Shown in pieces: positions 1 to 8,070 of a DNA stretch of 13,984 bases. Each line of letters opens with the position of its first letter. Position 1 is the stretch's first letter. A model generated the notes under the pieces. That model ran no database searches and was not told the DNA's origin. It worked only from the letters and a program-made list of their open reading frames with translations. The DNA is from Parvularia atlantis (Eukaryota > Opisthokonta > Rotosphaerida): contig CALSCO010000875.1 in the NCBI GenBank assembly GCA_943704415.1, positions 1 through 13,984 on the forward strand. The letters are read 5' to 3'. A program made the position numbers and the translations under genes.

Positions 1-373
1 AGGCGCGGGGTGAGCGTGCGCGGTGTGGGCACGGGGGCGCGCGGGCGAGGGGGGCACGCACCGGCGGTGGCGGTGGCTTGCCAGCCGACATGCTTTCGGG
101 GGGTGGACGGCGCGCGGGCGCGGGCGGGGCGTGCGGCGCGGGCGCGGGCGGGGCGTGCGGCGGGTGGGCCGATGTGCGTGCGAGACGCGGGCGGCGGGCG
201 AGCTGGGCGTGCGTCGGCCTGCGAGCGCGCGCTGGCGGGGGCACCGGCGTCAGTGCGCCTGAGGAGCAGCATGGCGTGCGAGCAGCGCGTGTGGGGCGCG
301 GAGACGGAGAGTCGCGTGGTGCGTGAAGGGGGGGGAGGAGCTCGCAACCTGACCACTTTCCCGCTGGCCAGCG
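1..373. other. GC-rich leader upstream of the SMG7-like gene
   Basis: No convincing gene is visible here. The short open frames are low-complexity Arg/Ala/Gly reading of GC-rich DNA without a recognisable domain. The region holds a 24-bp tandem duplication (112-159) and a G8 run (328-335). A CTGAC at 349-353 followed by a pyrimidine-rich stretch and CAG ending at 371 looks like the 3' end of an intron, so a 5' UTR intron or an unseen upstream exon is possible. Confidence 0.5.
112..159. repeat. 24-bp perfect tandem duplication
   Basis: Positions 112-135 and 136-159 are identical copies of a 24-bp G/C-only unit apart from one T. It lies in the non-coding leader and looks like a recent slippage product. 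The repeated GGGCG cores resemble GC boxes, but no regulatory role is shown. Confidence 0.85.
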
Positions 374-1987
374 ATGGACGCGCTCGAGGCGCAGCTGCGC
401 GCGGCACAGCGTGACGCGTCGCCGCTGGACGAGGGCGTGGCGCAGCTGGCGCGGCGGTACCGCGACGAGGTGGCGCGCGTGCTGCTGGGTGCGGACGCGC
501 GCGAGGTCGCGGCTGCCGTCGAGCGCGGCGCGGACCACACCATGTGGACGCTCGCGCACTACAAGCCCATCGCCGCCTGGAAGCAGCGCCTGCGCCGCAG
601 CCCGGCCGACGCCGCGCGCTTCCACACGTTCCTGCTCGAGGTGCACGGCTTCTACGTGACGCTGCTCGAGGCGCTCGACGCGCGCGTCGCCGCCCCGTCG
701 ACGCCCGCCGACACGGCCCTGCGCGCGCGCACGCTCGTGTTCCTGGGCGACGTCGCGCGGTACGAGGAGTCGCTGCGGCCGGAGAGCGAGCGCACGTACG
801 CGGCCGCGCGCGGCTACTACGAGCGCGCGCTGCAGACGCAGCCCGGCCACGGCGCCCCGCACAACCAGCTCGCCGTGCTCGCGTCGCACGCGCCCGACCG
901 CGCCGTCGAGGTGGTGTACCACTACCTCCTCGGCTTCATGACCGACCACCCGATGGAGCAGGCGCGCGGCAACCTGGCCACATTCTTGGAGCAGCACGTG
1001 GGAGCCGCGGCCGGGGACGACGCCGGCGGCGCCGCGCCCGACGCCGTGCCCGACGCCGTGGCGCTCACCCGGGCCTTTCAGCGGACGTTTGTGCGGCTGG
1101 TGCGGTCGCTGTACACGCCCGTGCCGGACGAGGCGTGGGAGGCGCTCCTGCGGCAGCTGTTGGTGGACTTGGAGGCACTGATGAAGCGGCGGCTGCGGCA
1201 CCTGAGCGCGGCGCACCTGGTGCACATCGCCGTGGTAACGATGGGGCTGCACGCGCGCGCGCAGGGCACGGAGCTGGCCTCGATGGCGCACCGCGCGCTG
1301 TTTTGCGTCTTCTCGCAGCTGCTCGAGGGCGGCCGCAAGCTCGCGCACGAAGCGACCAAGAAGGCCGCGCGCAACACTGCGCCCGCTGGCCAGCGTCAGG
1401 TCAACGCCAGCGCGGCCTTTGCCCGGGTGCTGCCGGCTGTCAACTTGGTGACGCGGTGGCTGTGCGCGAGCGACGGCAGGGCGAGCACGCTGGAACGCGA
1501 CGCACCCAAACTGCACACGGCGCTGCGGAGCGGGCTCGCGTCGCTGGCGCAGAGCCTGGCCGGCCACGCGCAGGTCGGCGCAGCGGCGACGCCGGGCGGC
1601 GTGTTTGCGGAGGACGTCGAGCACTGGATGTTTCCGCCGCTGCGCCTGGCATCCGAGGACGTGGCGCGTGCGCGGCCGGACGCTGGCCCGGGCGACCGTG
1701 CGGACGCGATCCTTCGCCGACTCGCTGCGATGCCTCGGCCTGCGCCCGTGCATGCGCTTCCCGCACCCTTGCCCGCGCCCGCGCCCGCGCTTGTGCCGGG
1801 GTCCGTGCGTGCGGCCGTGCTGCGGCAGCCGCGTGGCCCGCCGAGCCTGACGGCCGTGGGCTTTGACCGTGCGGTCGAGCCGGCACGGTGGTTCGCGCAC
1901 CCGGCGCTGCAAGGCCTGCCCGGCCCGGGCGCTCTCTCGCTCATGGGCCTACCCAACCCGCTCGTGCCGCAGCCGCCGCGCACGTGA
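374..1987 (+). CDS. EST1/SMG7-like protein (14-3-3-like/TPR domain), 537 aa
   Basis: Proteins of this family bind phosphorylated UPF1 and promote nonsense-mediated mRNA decay; Est1 also acts at telomeres. This is a single uninterrupted frame. Seen: an N-terminal all-helical part with an MWTLAHYKPI stretch (residues 57-66), then LGDVARY at 124-130 and a TPR-like helix pair AARGYYERA...NQLAVLA at 144-170. This is followed by VYHYLLGF (181-188) and PMEQARGNL (193-201), the usual order in the 14-3-3-like domain of EST1/SMG5/SMG6/SMG7. A low-complexity Ala/Pro-rich tail follows from about residue 425. No C-terminal PIN nuclease domain is present, so it is closer to SMG7/Est1 than to SMG5/SMG6. At 537 aa it is about half the length of animal SMG7. 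The start gives an N-terminus of normal length before the first conserved helix. The 3' end converges on the desaturase gene with 35 bp between stops. The family is fairly sure; the exact member is inferred. Confidence 0.85.
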   Translation: MDALEAQLRAAQRDASPLDEGVAQLARRYRDEVARVLLGADAREVAAAVERGADHTMWTLAHYKPIAAWKQRLRRSPADAARFHTFLLEVHGFYVTLLEALDARVAAPSTPADTALRARTLVFLGDVARYEESLRPESERTYAAARGYYERALQTQPGHGAPHNQLAVLASHAPDRAVEVVYHYLLGFMTDHPMEQARGNLATFLEQHVGAAAGDDAGGAAPDAVPDAVALTRAFQRTFVRLVRSLYTPVPDEAWEALLRQLLVDLEALMKRRLRHLSAAHLVHIAVVTMGLHARAQGTELASMAHRALFCVFSQLLEGGRKLAHEATKKAARNTAPAGQRQVNASAAFARVLPAVNLVTRWLCASDGRASTLERDAPKLHTALRSGLASLAQSLAGHAQVGAAATPGGVFAEDVEHWMFPPLRLASEDVARARPDAGPGDRADAILRRLAAMPRPAPVHALPAPLPAPAPALVPGSVRAAVLRQPRGPPSLTAVGFDRAVEPARWFAHPALQGLPGPGALSLMGLPNPLVPQPPRT

Positions 1988-2022
1988 GCCCCTGTGCCAA
2001 TTCTGTAGACAAACCAATCAAG

Positions 2023-3104
2023 TCACTGCTCCTTGGGCTTGCCGCCGGCGGCTGCCGCCTCCTTGCGCTGGGCCTCGTACGGGTCCATGTACGTGCCGCC
2101 GATCTGGTCCCAGAAGGTGAAGAACTGGCCGTAGTTGTAGTTAAACTTGGAGTGGTGGTACGTGTGGTGGAGCTGTGCGCGTGCGCGCGATGAGCCAGCA
2201 CGTTTCCCGCGCCGGCTCGACCCGCACCGCGCCGTTGATGACCGAGCCCGGCTTGAAGTCGACGCCGTCGTGGATCGAGATCGTCCAGAGCTGCACAAAG
2301 ACGAAAAGGGCGAGGTAGAGCACCTTGTGCAGCGGAAAGATGAACGGGAAGATGTGGTACGGGAGCGACTGGAGCCAACCGTCGACCGGGTGGAAGGCGA
2401 TGGCGGCGTAGGGCGTGGGCACGTGCCAGGCGTGGTGGGGCTTGTGGATGTACTTGTACAGCCAGGGAATGTCGTGCTCGAGCCGGTGGATCCAGTAGAT
2501 GGCCGTGTCGGTGAAGATCAGAAAGAGCACGATCGAGAACGCAAAGTAGCCGAGCGAGTAGTCGCTCACGTTCGAGTAGAGCTTGGTGTACCCGTGCAGC
2601 TCGAGCAGGATGATCGGCGTCGTGAGGATGCTCATGACCGGGGCCGAGATCATCGCGAGCTTGATCTGCCGTGGCGTCAGCGTGTGTGCGTGTGTGCGTG
2701 TGCGCGGGCGTGCGCGCGCGCACCTCGCGGATCTCTTGGCCCGGCTTGGGCTGCTTGGCATGCTTCGGGTAGTACACGTCGCTGCACGACGCCGTCAGCC
2801 GCAACGAGGCTGCGCGACCGCGCGACCGCACCGCTTTAGATGGAAGAAGTAGTAGTACGAGAGCGACGCAAACAGCAGGTACACGACCAGGCCGAGCAGC
2901 CACAGGATGAGGAACATGGACAGGGCCTGGCGCGGCACCCAGTCGCGGCGCGTGAGCATGGGCGCCCACGGCTCCTGCTTGAGCACGCCGGCTGCGGCGC
3001 ACGGTGAACGAGCGCGCGAAACGCAGCGGCGGGCGCGCACCCAGCGGCCGGTACAGCAGGTCGTCAAAGACGAGATAGTCGGCCGCGGCCAGGATCAGGT
3101 CCAT
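2023..3104 (-). CDS. SC5D: Sterol C-5 desaturase (lathosterol oxidase), 5 exons, 289 aa
   Basis: It introduces the C-5 double bond of delta-7 sterols in the ER membrane with a di-iron centre, O2 and cytochrome b5. Exons on the minus strand: 3104-3041, 2991-2832, 2781-2724, 2665-2228 and 2172-2023. The introns are 49, 50, 58 and 55 nt, all GT-AG, and the joined frame is 870 nt. All three histidine boxes are present: HRLEH (154-158), HKPHH (168-172) and LHHTYHH (241-247), the last created by the final splice. The family signature AFHPVDGWLQSLPYH follows box 2. Hydrophobic segments lie at about 44-68, 100-117 and 130-153. The N-terminus MDLILAAADY resembles animal SC5D, which supports the start at 3104 over an in-frame upstream ATG at 3155. 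The protein ends KPKEQ, a KXKXX dilysine ER-retrieval pattern. The length matches the family. It diverges from the EF-hand rhomboid gene across a region with GTCACGTGAC. Confidence 0.94.
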
Positions 3105-3264
3105 GCCACAGACGACTCGGCGGGGGAAGGCGCCGTCACGTGACAGTAGCGCCACGCGTCAGGGTAACTCCAAGGGCGTAGCCATGTATGCCTTTTTGGT
3201 GCCATCTCGAGATTCCGCGGAGGGGCCCCCCTGCATGTTCGCGGGTTCCTCGCCTTCTGCGCGC
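3105..3264. promoter_or_regulatory. Divergent promoter region, desaturase / EF-hand rhomboid
   Basis: This 160-bp gap separates two divergent start codons. It contains the perfect palindrome GTCACGTGAC at 3135-3144, 31 bp upstream of the desaturase ATG. No TATA box is seen. In-frame ATGs at 3184 and 3235 precede the chosen rhomboid start, but the codons between 3184 and 3264 often end in A or T, unlike the genes around them, so the stretch reads as 5' UTR. Confidence 0.6.
3135..3144. promoter_or_regulatory. CACGTG palindrome (GTCACGTGAC)
   Basis: This is a perfect 10-bp inverted repeat of the E-box/G-box type that bHLH-zip or bZIP factors bind in many eukaryotes. It lies between two divergent genes. 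The same CACGTGAC core recurs at 6381-6388, 8103-8110 (reverse orientation) and 8317-8324, always between genes. The binding factor is unknown. Confidence 0.55.
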
Positions 3265-5560
3265 ATGGAGTACTACGAGCAGTCGTCACCGCCGCCGCCG
3301 CCGCCGCCGCTGGCCCTGCCGACGAGCGCCGCGACGCCGCCGCAGGGCTCGCCGCGCGCGCCGTCGCCGCAGCCGGCATCACCGCGCGCGCCGTCGCCGC
3401 AGCCGGCATCACCGCGCGCGTCGCAGCAACAGCCGCAACAGCAGGAGCGCCCGCCGCCTCCAACGTCGGCGTCGGCGTCGGCGGCCATGGTGCCGCAGCG
3501 CGGGCTCACGGCGACAAAGTCGATGCGCGACCTGCGCGACGACATGGGCTTCACGGACGAGCAGATCGCGGTGCGCTACACGGCGGCGCGCGCTCACCAC
3601 AGCACCAGGCTCACGCGCCGCCGCAGATCCTCCTGCACCACTTTGACCAGCTCGATCTCAACGGTGACGGGCACATCACCGCGCAGGAGCTCTTCCTCAT
3701 GTTCAAGGCGCTCAAGGTCCCCGTCGCGTCTGACACGCTCAATAAGCTCATCAGCGACGCCGATAAGGACCACAACGGCACGATCGAGTTCTCCGAGTTT
3801 GTGGCCATGGTCGCGTCGCTGCGCAGCAAGGACAACGAGGCGTGGATCATGCTGCTCAAATCGACCCGCCCCTCGGCCATCCGGCGCTTCCAGGCCAACG
3901 CCGCGCGCTTTGTCGGCGTGGTCGACCCCGAGACCGAGCGCAAGCAGGCCGCGATGCTGCGCAAAAAGTCGTTCTTCCAGCGCAAGGACAATGACCCAAA
4001 CAAGGCGCCCGAGCGCGAGCGCGACGCCCTCACGCGCCGGATCGTCAAGAGCAACTCGTTCCGTGTGCTCTCAAGCGCCGTGAGCGGCAACAAGCGCCGC
4101 GCGCCTGACGACGTCGAGATGGCCCGGCGCGGCGGCAAGCCCGAGGACGGCGACGGCGCGTACGACGCCACGCACGACCCAAACGTCATCAAGCAGCTTG
4201 CGCAGGCGGAGACCAACTGGACGGTGCGCAGAAGGGGAAGAGCAGACGGCGTGCGCGTGTGGCTGACGCCGCGCTGGCGCAGCCCTGGTTCCTGCTCGTC
4301 GTCACGCTCATCCAGATCGCGCTCATGGTCGTCGTGATCATCCAGTCAAACGGCATCCAGAGCATGGCCATCAACTACATGGCCGTGCGCCGCCGCCGCC
4401 GCCGCGGCTGCGTGTCTGTGTGGCTGAGACGGTCGCGGCACGGCAGGGCCCGTCGTCGCTCGCACTGCTGCGCATCGGCGCGCGCTACTCGCCGTGCATG
4501 CGCCCCAACAGCACCGCGATCGAGACCACGCCCTTCATCAACTGCGCCGTCGGCTTCTTCAACTGCCAGGGCATCCCTCAAACCGACTGGAGTGCGTGCG
4601 CTCGCGGGCTGGGCAGGGCAGGCTGAGTGGGCTGGACCGGGGGCTGTTACGGGCGTGCGCGCGTCGGTCAGCCCAGGCAGACGGCTCACAGCGGCCCCGC
4701 GCGCGCGCAACAGTCAACGGCACGTTCGTCCCGTACTACACCTACCTCGCCAGCCTGTGCGGCGGCGGCGGCTTCCCGAGCGGGCAGCCCGACCAGTGGT
4801 GGCGCTTCATCTCGCCCATCTTTCTCAACGCAGGCCTGATCCAGCTCGGCATCAATGTGTTCATCACGGGCTACCGTGGCTTCATGATCGAGCAGGAGAT
4901 CGGCCCGCTGCGCATGGCCATCGTCTACCTCGGCGGCGGCATTTTTGGCGTGGCCCTTGGCGCCAACAACACGCCCAACAATATCGCCGTCGCCTCGACC
5001 GCCTGCATGTTTTCATTCCTGGGCCTGCTCTACCTCGATCTGTTCATGAACTGGCCGCTCATCGTCAAGCCTTGGCTCGACCTCATCGTCCTGCTCGTCG
5101 TCACGATCATCGCCCTGGCCTTCGGACTCCTGCCGTACATCGATCTCTTCCAGAGCGTGCGTCTGCGCTGGCTTGTGGTGGCGCGGCGCGGCGTGGCGTG
5201 GCGTGGCGTGGCGTGGCGTGGCGTGGCGGCGTGGCATGGGGCGCGCACAAACCGCGTGAACCGCTCAAACCGGCCTGCGCCCCGCCAGCTCGGCACGCTC
5301 ACGTGCGGCATCCTGCTCGGCATCATCTTTGTGCCCCACCTCAACTTTGGCTACTGGGACTCGGTGCGCAAGAAGATCGCCATCGCCGTCGCCGTCCCGT
5401 GCGTCCTCGTCATGTGTACGCCGCGCTGGCCCCACCCGCTGCGCGCCTCACGCTTGTGCCGCGCCGCTGCGCAGACTTTCTCGTCTTCTGGTTCTTCTAC
5501 CGTGTGCCCGGCTACAATTGCAATTGGTGCACGATCGTCTCGACGACGTTCAACATCTGA
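3265..5560 (+). CDS. EF-hand protein fused to an iRhom-like, probably inactive rhomboid; 7 exons, 601 aa
   Basis: Exons: 3265-3570, 3627-4223, 4283-4384, 4447-4591, 4714-5156, 5289-5415 and 5475-5560; the joined frame is 1806 nt. Residues 1-90 are a Pro/Ser/Gln-rich tail. An EF-hand pair follows, with canonical loops DLNGDGHITAQE (112-123) and DKDHNGTIEFSE (148-159), so it should bind Ca2+. Residues about 165-300 are a charged linker. The rest is a rhomboid-type membrane domain: a first TM (about 302-325), a Cys-bearing luminal loop, then WWR (412-414) and TMs to the end. EF-hand plus rhomboid is known in the RHBDL/Drosophila rhomboid-4 group. The catalytic GxSG is replaced by ASTA with Thr479 at the serine position, and the TM6 His position is Ser531 (DLFQSLG). 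The tail with CNWC resembles the end of iRhoms. A membrane trafficking or client-binding role is inferred, not shown. Codon bias favours 3265 over the in-frame ATG at 3184. Confidence 0.85.
3361..3420 (+). repeat. 30-bp perfect tandem repeat in coding sequence
   Basis: Two identical 30-bp copies (3361-3390, 3391-3420) are preceded by a partial copy at 3349-3360. They encode two PSPQPASPRA decapeptides in the Pro/Ser-rich N-terminal tail of the EF-hand rhomboid. An upstream (CCG)n run at about 3289-3309 encodes seven prolines. Length variation between strains is likely. Confidence 0.9.
5191..5225 (+). repeat. GCGTG pentanucleotide microsatellite in an intron
   Basis: Seven perfect copies of GCGTG lie inside the fifth intron (5157-5288, 132 nt) of the EF-hand rhomboid gene. 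This is the longest intron found in the window, so slippage growth of the repeat may explain its size. Confidence 0.88.
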
Positions 5561-5661
5561 CCGTGCCATCAGTCTTGTGGCCCTCCCCCCCCCCTCGCTG
5601 TCCTACGCATTTTGATGAGTGTCTGTCACGCCTTAATTCTTGACACAAAGCGCGCGCGCGC
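5561..5661. other. Short convergent intergenic region
   Basis: This 101-bp gap separates the stop codons of two convergent genes. It holds a C10 homopolymer (5585-5594) and a less GC-rich stretch around 5610-5650 (ccttaattcttgacac) where both 3' UTRs and polyadenylation sites presumably lie. No AATAAA was seen. Confidence 0.5.
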
Positions 5662-6340
5662 TCAGCAGGCCACCAGGCGCTCAAACGGCCCCGCGTCCAC
5701 GAGCGGCTCGTGCTGCCAGACGAGGAGACAGCGCAGTGCCTGCGCACGGTCGCGCAGCCCCGGCGTCCGCAGTATCCCGGCCACGCGCCGCATCGCCGCC
5801 AGCTGTGCCCCGTGCGACTCGACAAGCGTCCGCAACGCGGCCACTGCGCAGCGCATCAGCCGCGCGCCGATCGCCAGCACGACCGCATGCGCACCCACGA
5901 CGGTCAGCGACGCGCCGCCGTCCACGACGGCCTCGCTCGCCACCGCCACCTCGCCGTAGTCATGCGTCAGCTGCACGCGCAGCGCGTCGAGCTGCTCCAG
6001 CTGGGCACGCAGCGCCGTCGCCTGCACATCCAGGCGCGCCACGGCCGTGTCGAGCGCCGCCACGTGCCGCGCCATCTCCGCATCGGCGCGCGCGCGGTAG
6101 AGCACGCCCAGGTCGCGCAGGTCTCCGAGCGTGCCCGCCGCGAGCTCGTTGTCGACGTGCCTGTGCGTGGGTGAGCGAGCGTTTGCGGCCGCACGGCCGG
6201 GCACGCAACAGCTGCCGCAGGGCGCAGTTGGCCAGCGCGCTCGCCGCATCGAGCCCGTCCGCGCTGTAGCCCGCCCACCGCTTGCGCAGCGTCGTCACCG
6301 TCTGCAGCGCAAGCAGCGTCGGCCGGCGCGCTTGAAGCAT
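5662..6340 (-). CDS. Unidentified alpha-helical / coiled-coil protein, 2 exons, 209 aa
   Basis: I do not recognise this protein. Exons on the minus strand are 6340-6210 and 6160-5662. The 49-nt intron starts GTTGCG rather than GTGCG and carries the CTCAC...CAG signature at its 3' end, and the joined frame is 630 nt. The N-terminus (1-43) is moderately basic (LRKRW). A heptad-like Ala/Leu/Arg/Gln helix runs from about residue 68 to 116 and suggests a coiled coil. Then comes a more hydrophobic Ala/Val/Gly stretch (about 122-150), further helices, and an end in FERLVAC. No signal peptide, metal site or enzyme motif is visible. It resembles small helical scaffold subunits in general character only. 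It diverges from the thiolase gene across 109 bp with a CACGTGAC site, so the two may share regulation. That it is a real gene rests on the consistent splice and frame, and is moderately sure. Confidence 0.6.
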
Positions 6341-6449
6341 TGGTCCTGTCACGCTGGTCTGGCCAAGTGGTCAGCATTTGCACGTGACCGCACGAGGCGT
6401 GCACCATTGCAGCCGCTTCCTTGACAGTTCTCACCAGCTCTCCTCCACG
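6341..6449. promoter_or_regulatory. Divergent promoter region with CACGTGAC
   Basis: The 109-bp gap between the divergent unidentified gene and the thiolase carries GCACGTGAC at 6380-6388, 40 bp upstream of one ATG and 61 bp upstream of the other. A pyrimidine-rich stretch (about 6428-6448) sits just before the thiolase ATG. No TATA box is seen. Confidence 0.55.
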
Positions 6450-8070
6450 ATGCCTCGCCGCGTGTTTGTCGTCGGCGTGGGCATGACCAAGGTGCGCGCG
6501 CGCACACGACGCACACCGCCCGGCGCCTGATGCGCGGCGTGCGCAGTTTGAGAAGCCCGGCCGCCGCGAGAACTTTGAGTGCGTCGCCCTCGCACAACGC
6601 TCGCGGCGCTCTCGTCGCTCACACCGCCGCACGCAGCTACCCCGACATGGCCAAGGAGGCCGCGGTCAAGGCGCTGACCGACGCGGGCGTGACGTACGAC
6701 AAGGTGCAGCAGGCGGTCGTCGGCTACTGCTACGGCGACAGCACGTGCGGCCAGCGCGCTCTCTACCAGCTCGGCCTGACGCAGATCCCGATCATCAACG
6801 TCAACAACAACTGCTCCACGGGCTCGACCGCGCTGTACCTGGCGCGCCAGGCCGTGGCCGGCGGCGTGGCCGACTGCGTCATGGCCCTCGGCTTCGAGAA
6901 GATGGCGCCGGGCTCGCTCGCGTCCGTGTTCAACGACCGCACCAATCCGATGGACAAGTTCATGGAGATCATGTCGGAGACGCGCGGCTTCAACACGTCG
7001 CCGCCGGCGTCGCAGATGTTTGGCAACGCCGGCGTGGAGCACATGGAGAAGTACGGCACTAAGCCCGTGCACTTTGCCAAGATCGGCCACAAGAACCACA
7101 AGCACTCGGTCCTCAACCCCTACTCGCAGTTCCAGGAGGAGTACTCGCTCGACCAGGTCCTCAACGGCCGCAAAGTGTTCGAGTACCTCACCCTGCTCCA
7201 GTGCTGCCCAACCTCGGACGGCGCCGGCGCGGCCATCCTCGCCTCGGAGGAGTTTGTGCGCCAGCACAAGCTCGAGGGCCAGGCCGTCGAGATCGCCGCG
7301 CAGGCACGCACGCGCACGGCGTGAGCTCATGCGCTCACGGCCACGTGCAAACGGCAGGAGATGACCACGGATAGCGTCAAGGGCCTCAGCGGCAGCTCGA
7401 TCGAGCTCGTCGGCGCCGACATGACCCGCCGCGCCGCGCGTGAGGTCTACACGCGCGCCAAGATCACGCCCAGCGACGTCCAGGTGATCGAGGTGCGCCT
7501 GGGCGGGCCGCCGCCGCCGCCGCTGCTGCTGCTGCTGCGGTGCTCACAGCAGCCGTGCGCGCACAGCTGCACGACTGCTTCTCGGCCAACGAGCTGATCA
7601 CGTACGAGGCGCTGGGTCTGTGCCCCGAGGGCAAGGCGGGCGAGTTCATCGACCGCGGCGACAACACCTACGGCGGCAAGTACGTCGTCAACCCGTCGGG
7701 TGGCCTAATCTCCAAGGGCCACCCGCTCGGCGCGACGGGCCTCGCGCAGTGCGCCGAGCTTACGTGGCAGGTCCGCGGCTGGTGCGGCAAACGTCAGGTG
7801 CCCAACGTCAAGAATGCGCTGCAGCACAACCTCGTACGCCGGCCTGCACGGTTAGGCTGCACGCCGCTCACACACAATCGCTTCGCGCAGGGCCTCGGCG
7901 GCGCCGCCGTCGTCACGCTGTACCGCAAGGGCTTCCCGGACGCGCCCACGCCGCCCGCCATCAAGCACAACGGCTACAACCCGGCCGTTGAGGCGCGCCC
8001 GATCACTGACGCCGATTACAACAAGGTCGTGCCGAGTGCGCTCAAGACCATGTTCAACGCGCGGCTGTGA
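6450..8070 (+). CDS. SCP2: SCP2/SCPx-type thiolase, peroxisomal, 6 exons, 440 aa
   Basis: It cleaves 3-ketoacyl-CoA, including branched and sterol side-chain substrates, in the last step of peroxisomal beta-oxidation. Exons: 6450-6491, 6547-6578, 6637-7303, 7358-7492, 7567-7833 and 7891-8070; the joined frame is 1323 nt. Seen: an N-terminal strand ([17 protein letters not shown]), the nucleophile Cys84 in VNNNCSTGS, the SCP2-thiolase hallmark HDCF at 294-297 created by a splice, GHPLGATG with His344, and GLGGA at 382-386. The C-terminus is NARL; ARL fits the PTS1 peroxisomal import tripeptide. The C-terminal sterol-carrier (SCP2) domain of animal SCPx is absent, so this is a stand-alone thiolase. 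The third intron (7304-7357) is GC-AG; no GT donor gives a working frame. The neighbouring acyl-CoA dehydrogenase is on the same strand and belongs to the same type of pathway, though in another organelle. Confidence 0.95.
7304..7357 (+). other. GC-AG intron in the thiolase gene
   Basis: The donor is CAG|GCACGC and the acceptor ACGGCAG, 54 nt, with CTCAC inside. The splice joins AVEIAAQ to EMTTD in phase 0, as the family requires. The nearest GT donor (7321) would break the frame. Confidence 0.75.

Noticed and set aside
544-1866. A 440-residue plus-strand frame inside the SMG7-like gene
   Set aside because: It is Ala/Arg-dominated with no family likeness, while the overlapping frame has the conserved SMG7/EST1 motifs.
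1941-3155. A 404-residue uninterrupted minus-strand frame over the desaturase locus
   Set aside because: It reads through introns and changes frame relative to the conserved protein. The spliced model recovers all three histidine boxes and the family length.
3184-3264. An N-terminal extension of the EF-hand rhomboid from the ATG at 3184
   Set aside because: Many codons end in A or T (tat, ttt, cca, tct, cga), unlike all nearby genes, so it reads as 5' UTR. It is not excluded.
5191-5225. A CRISPR-like repeat array
   Set aside because: It is a simple pentanucleotide microsatellite without spacers, inside an intron of a eukaryotic gene.
6431-7330. A 299-residue minus-strand frame opposite the thiolase
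   Set aside because: Antisense shadow of the thiolase exons, which carry the catalytic Cys and family motifs.
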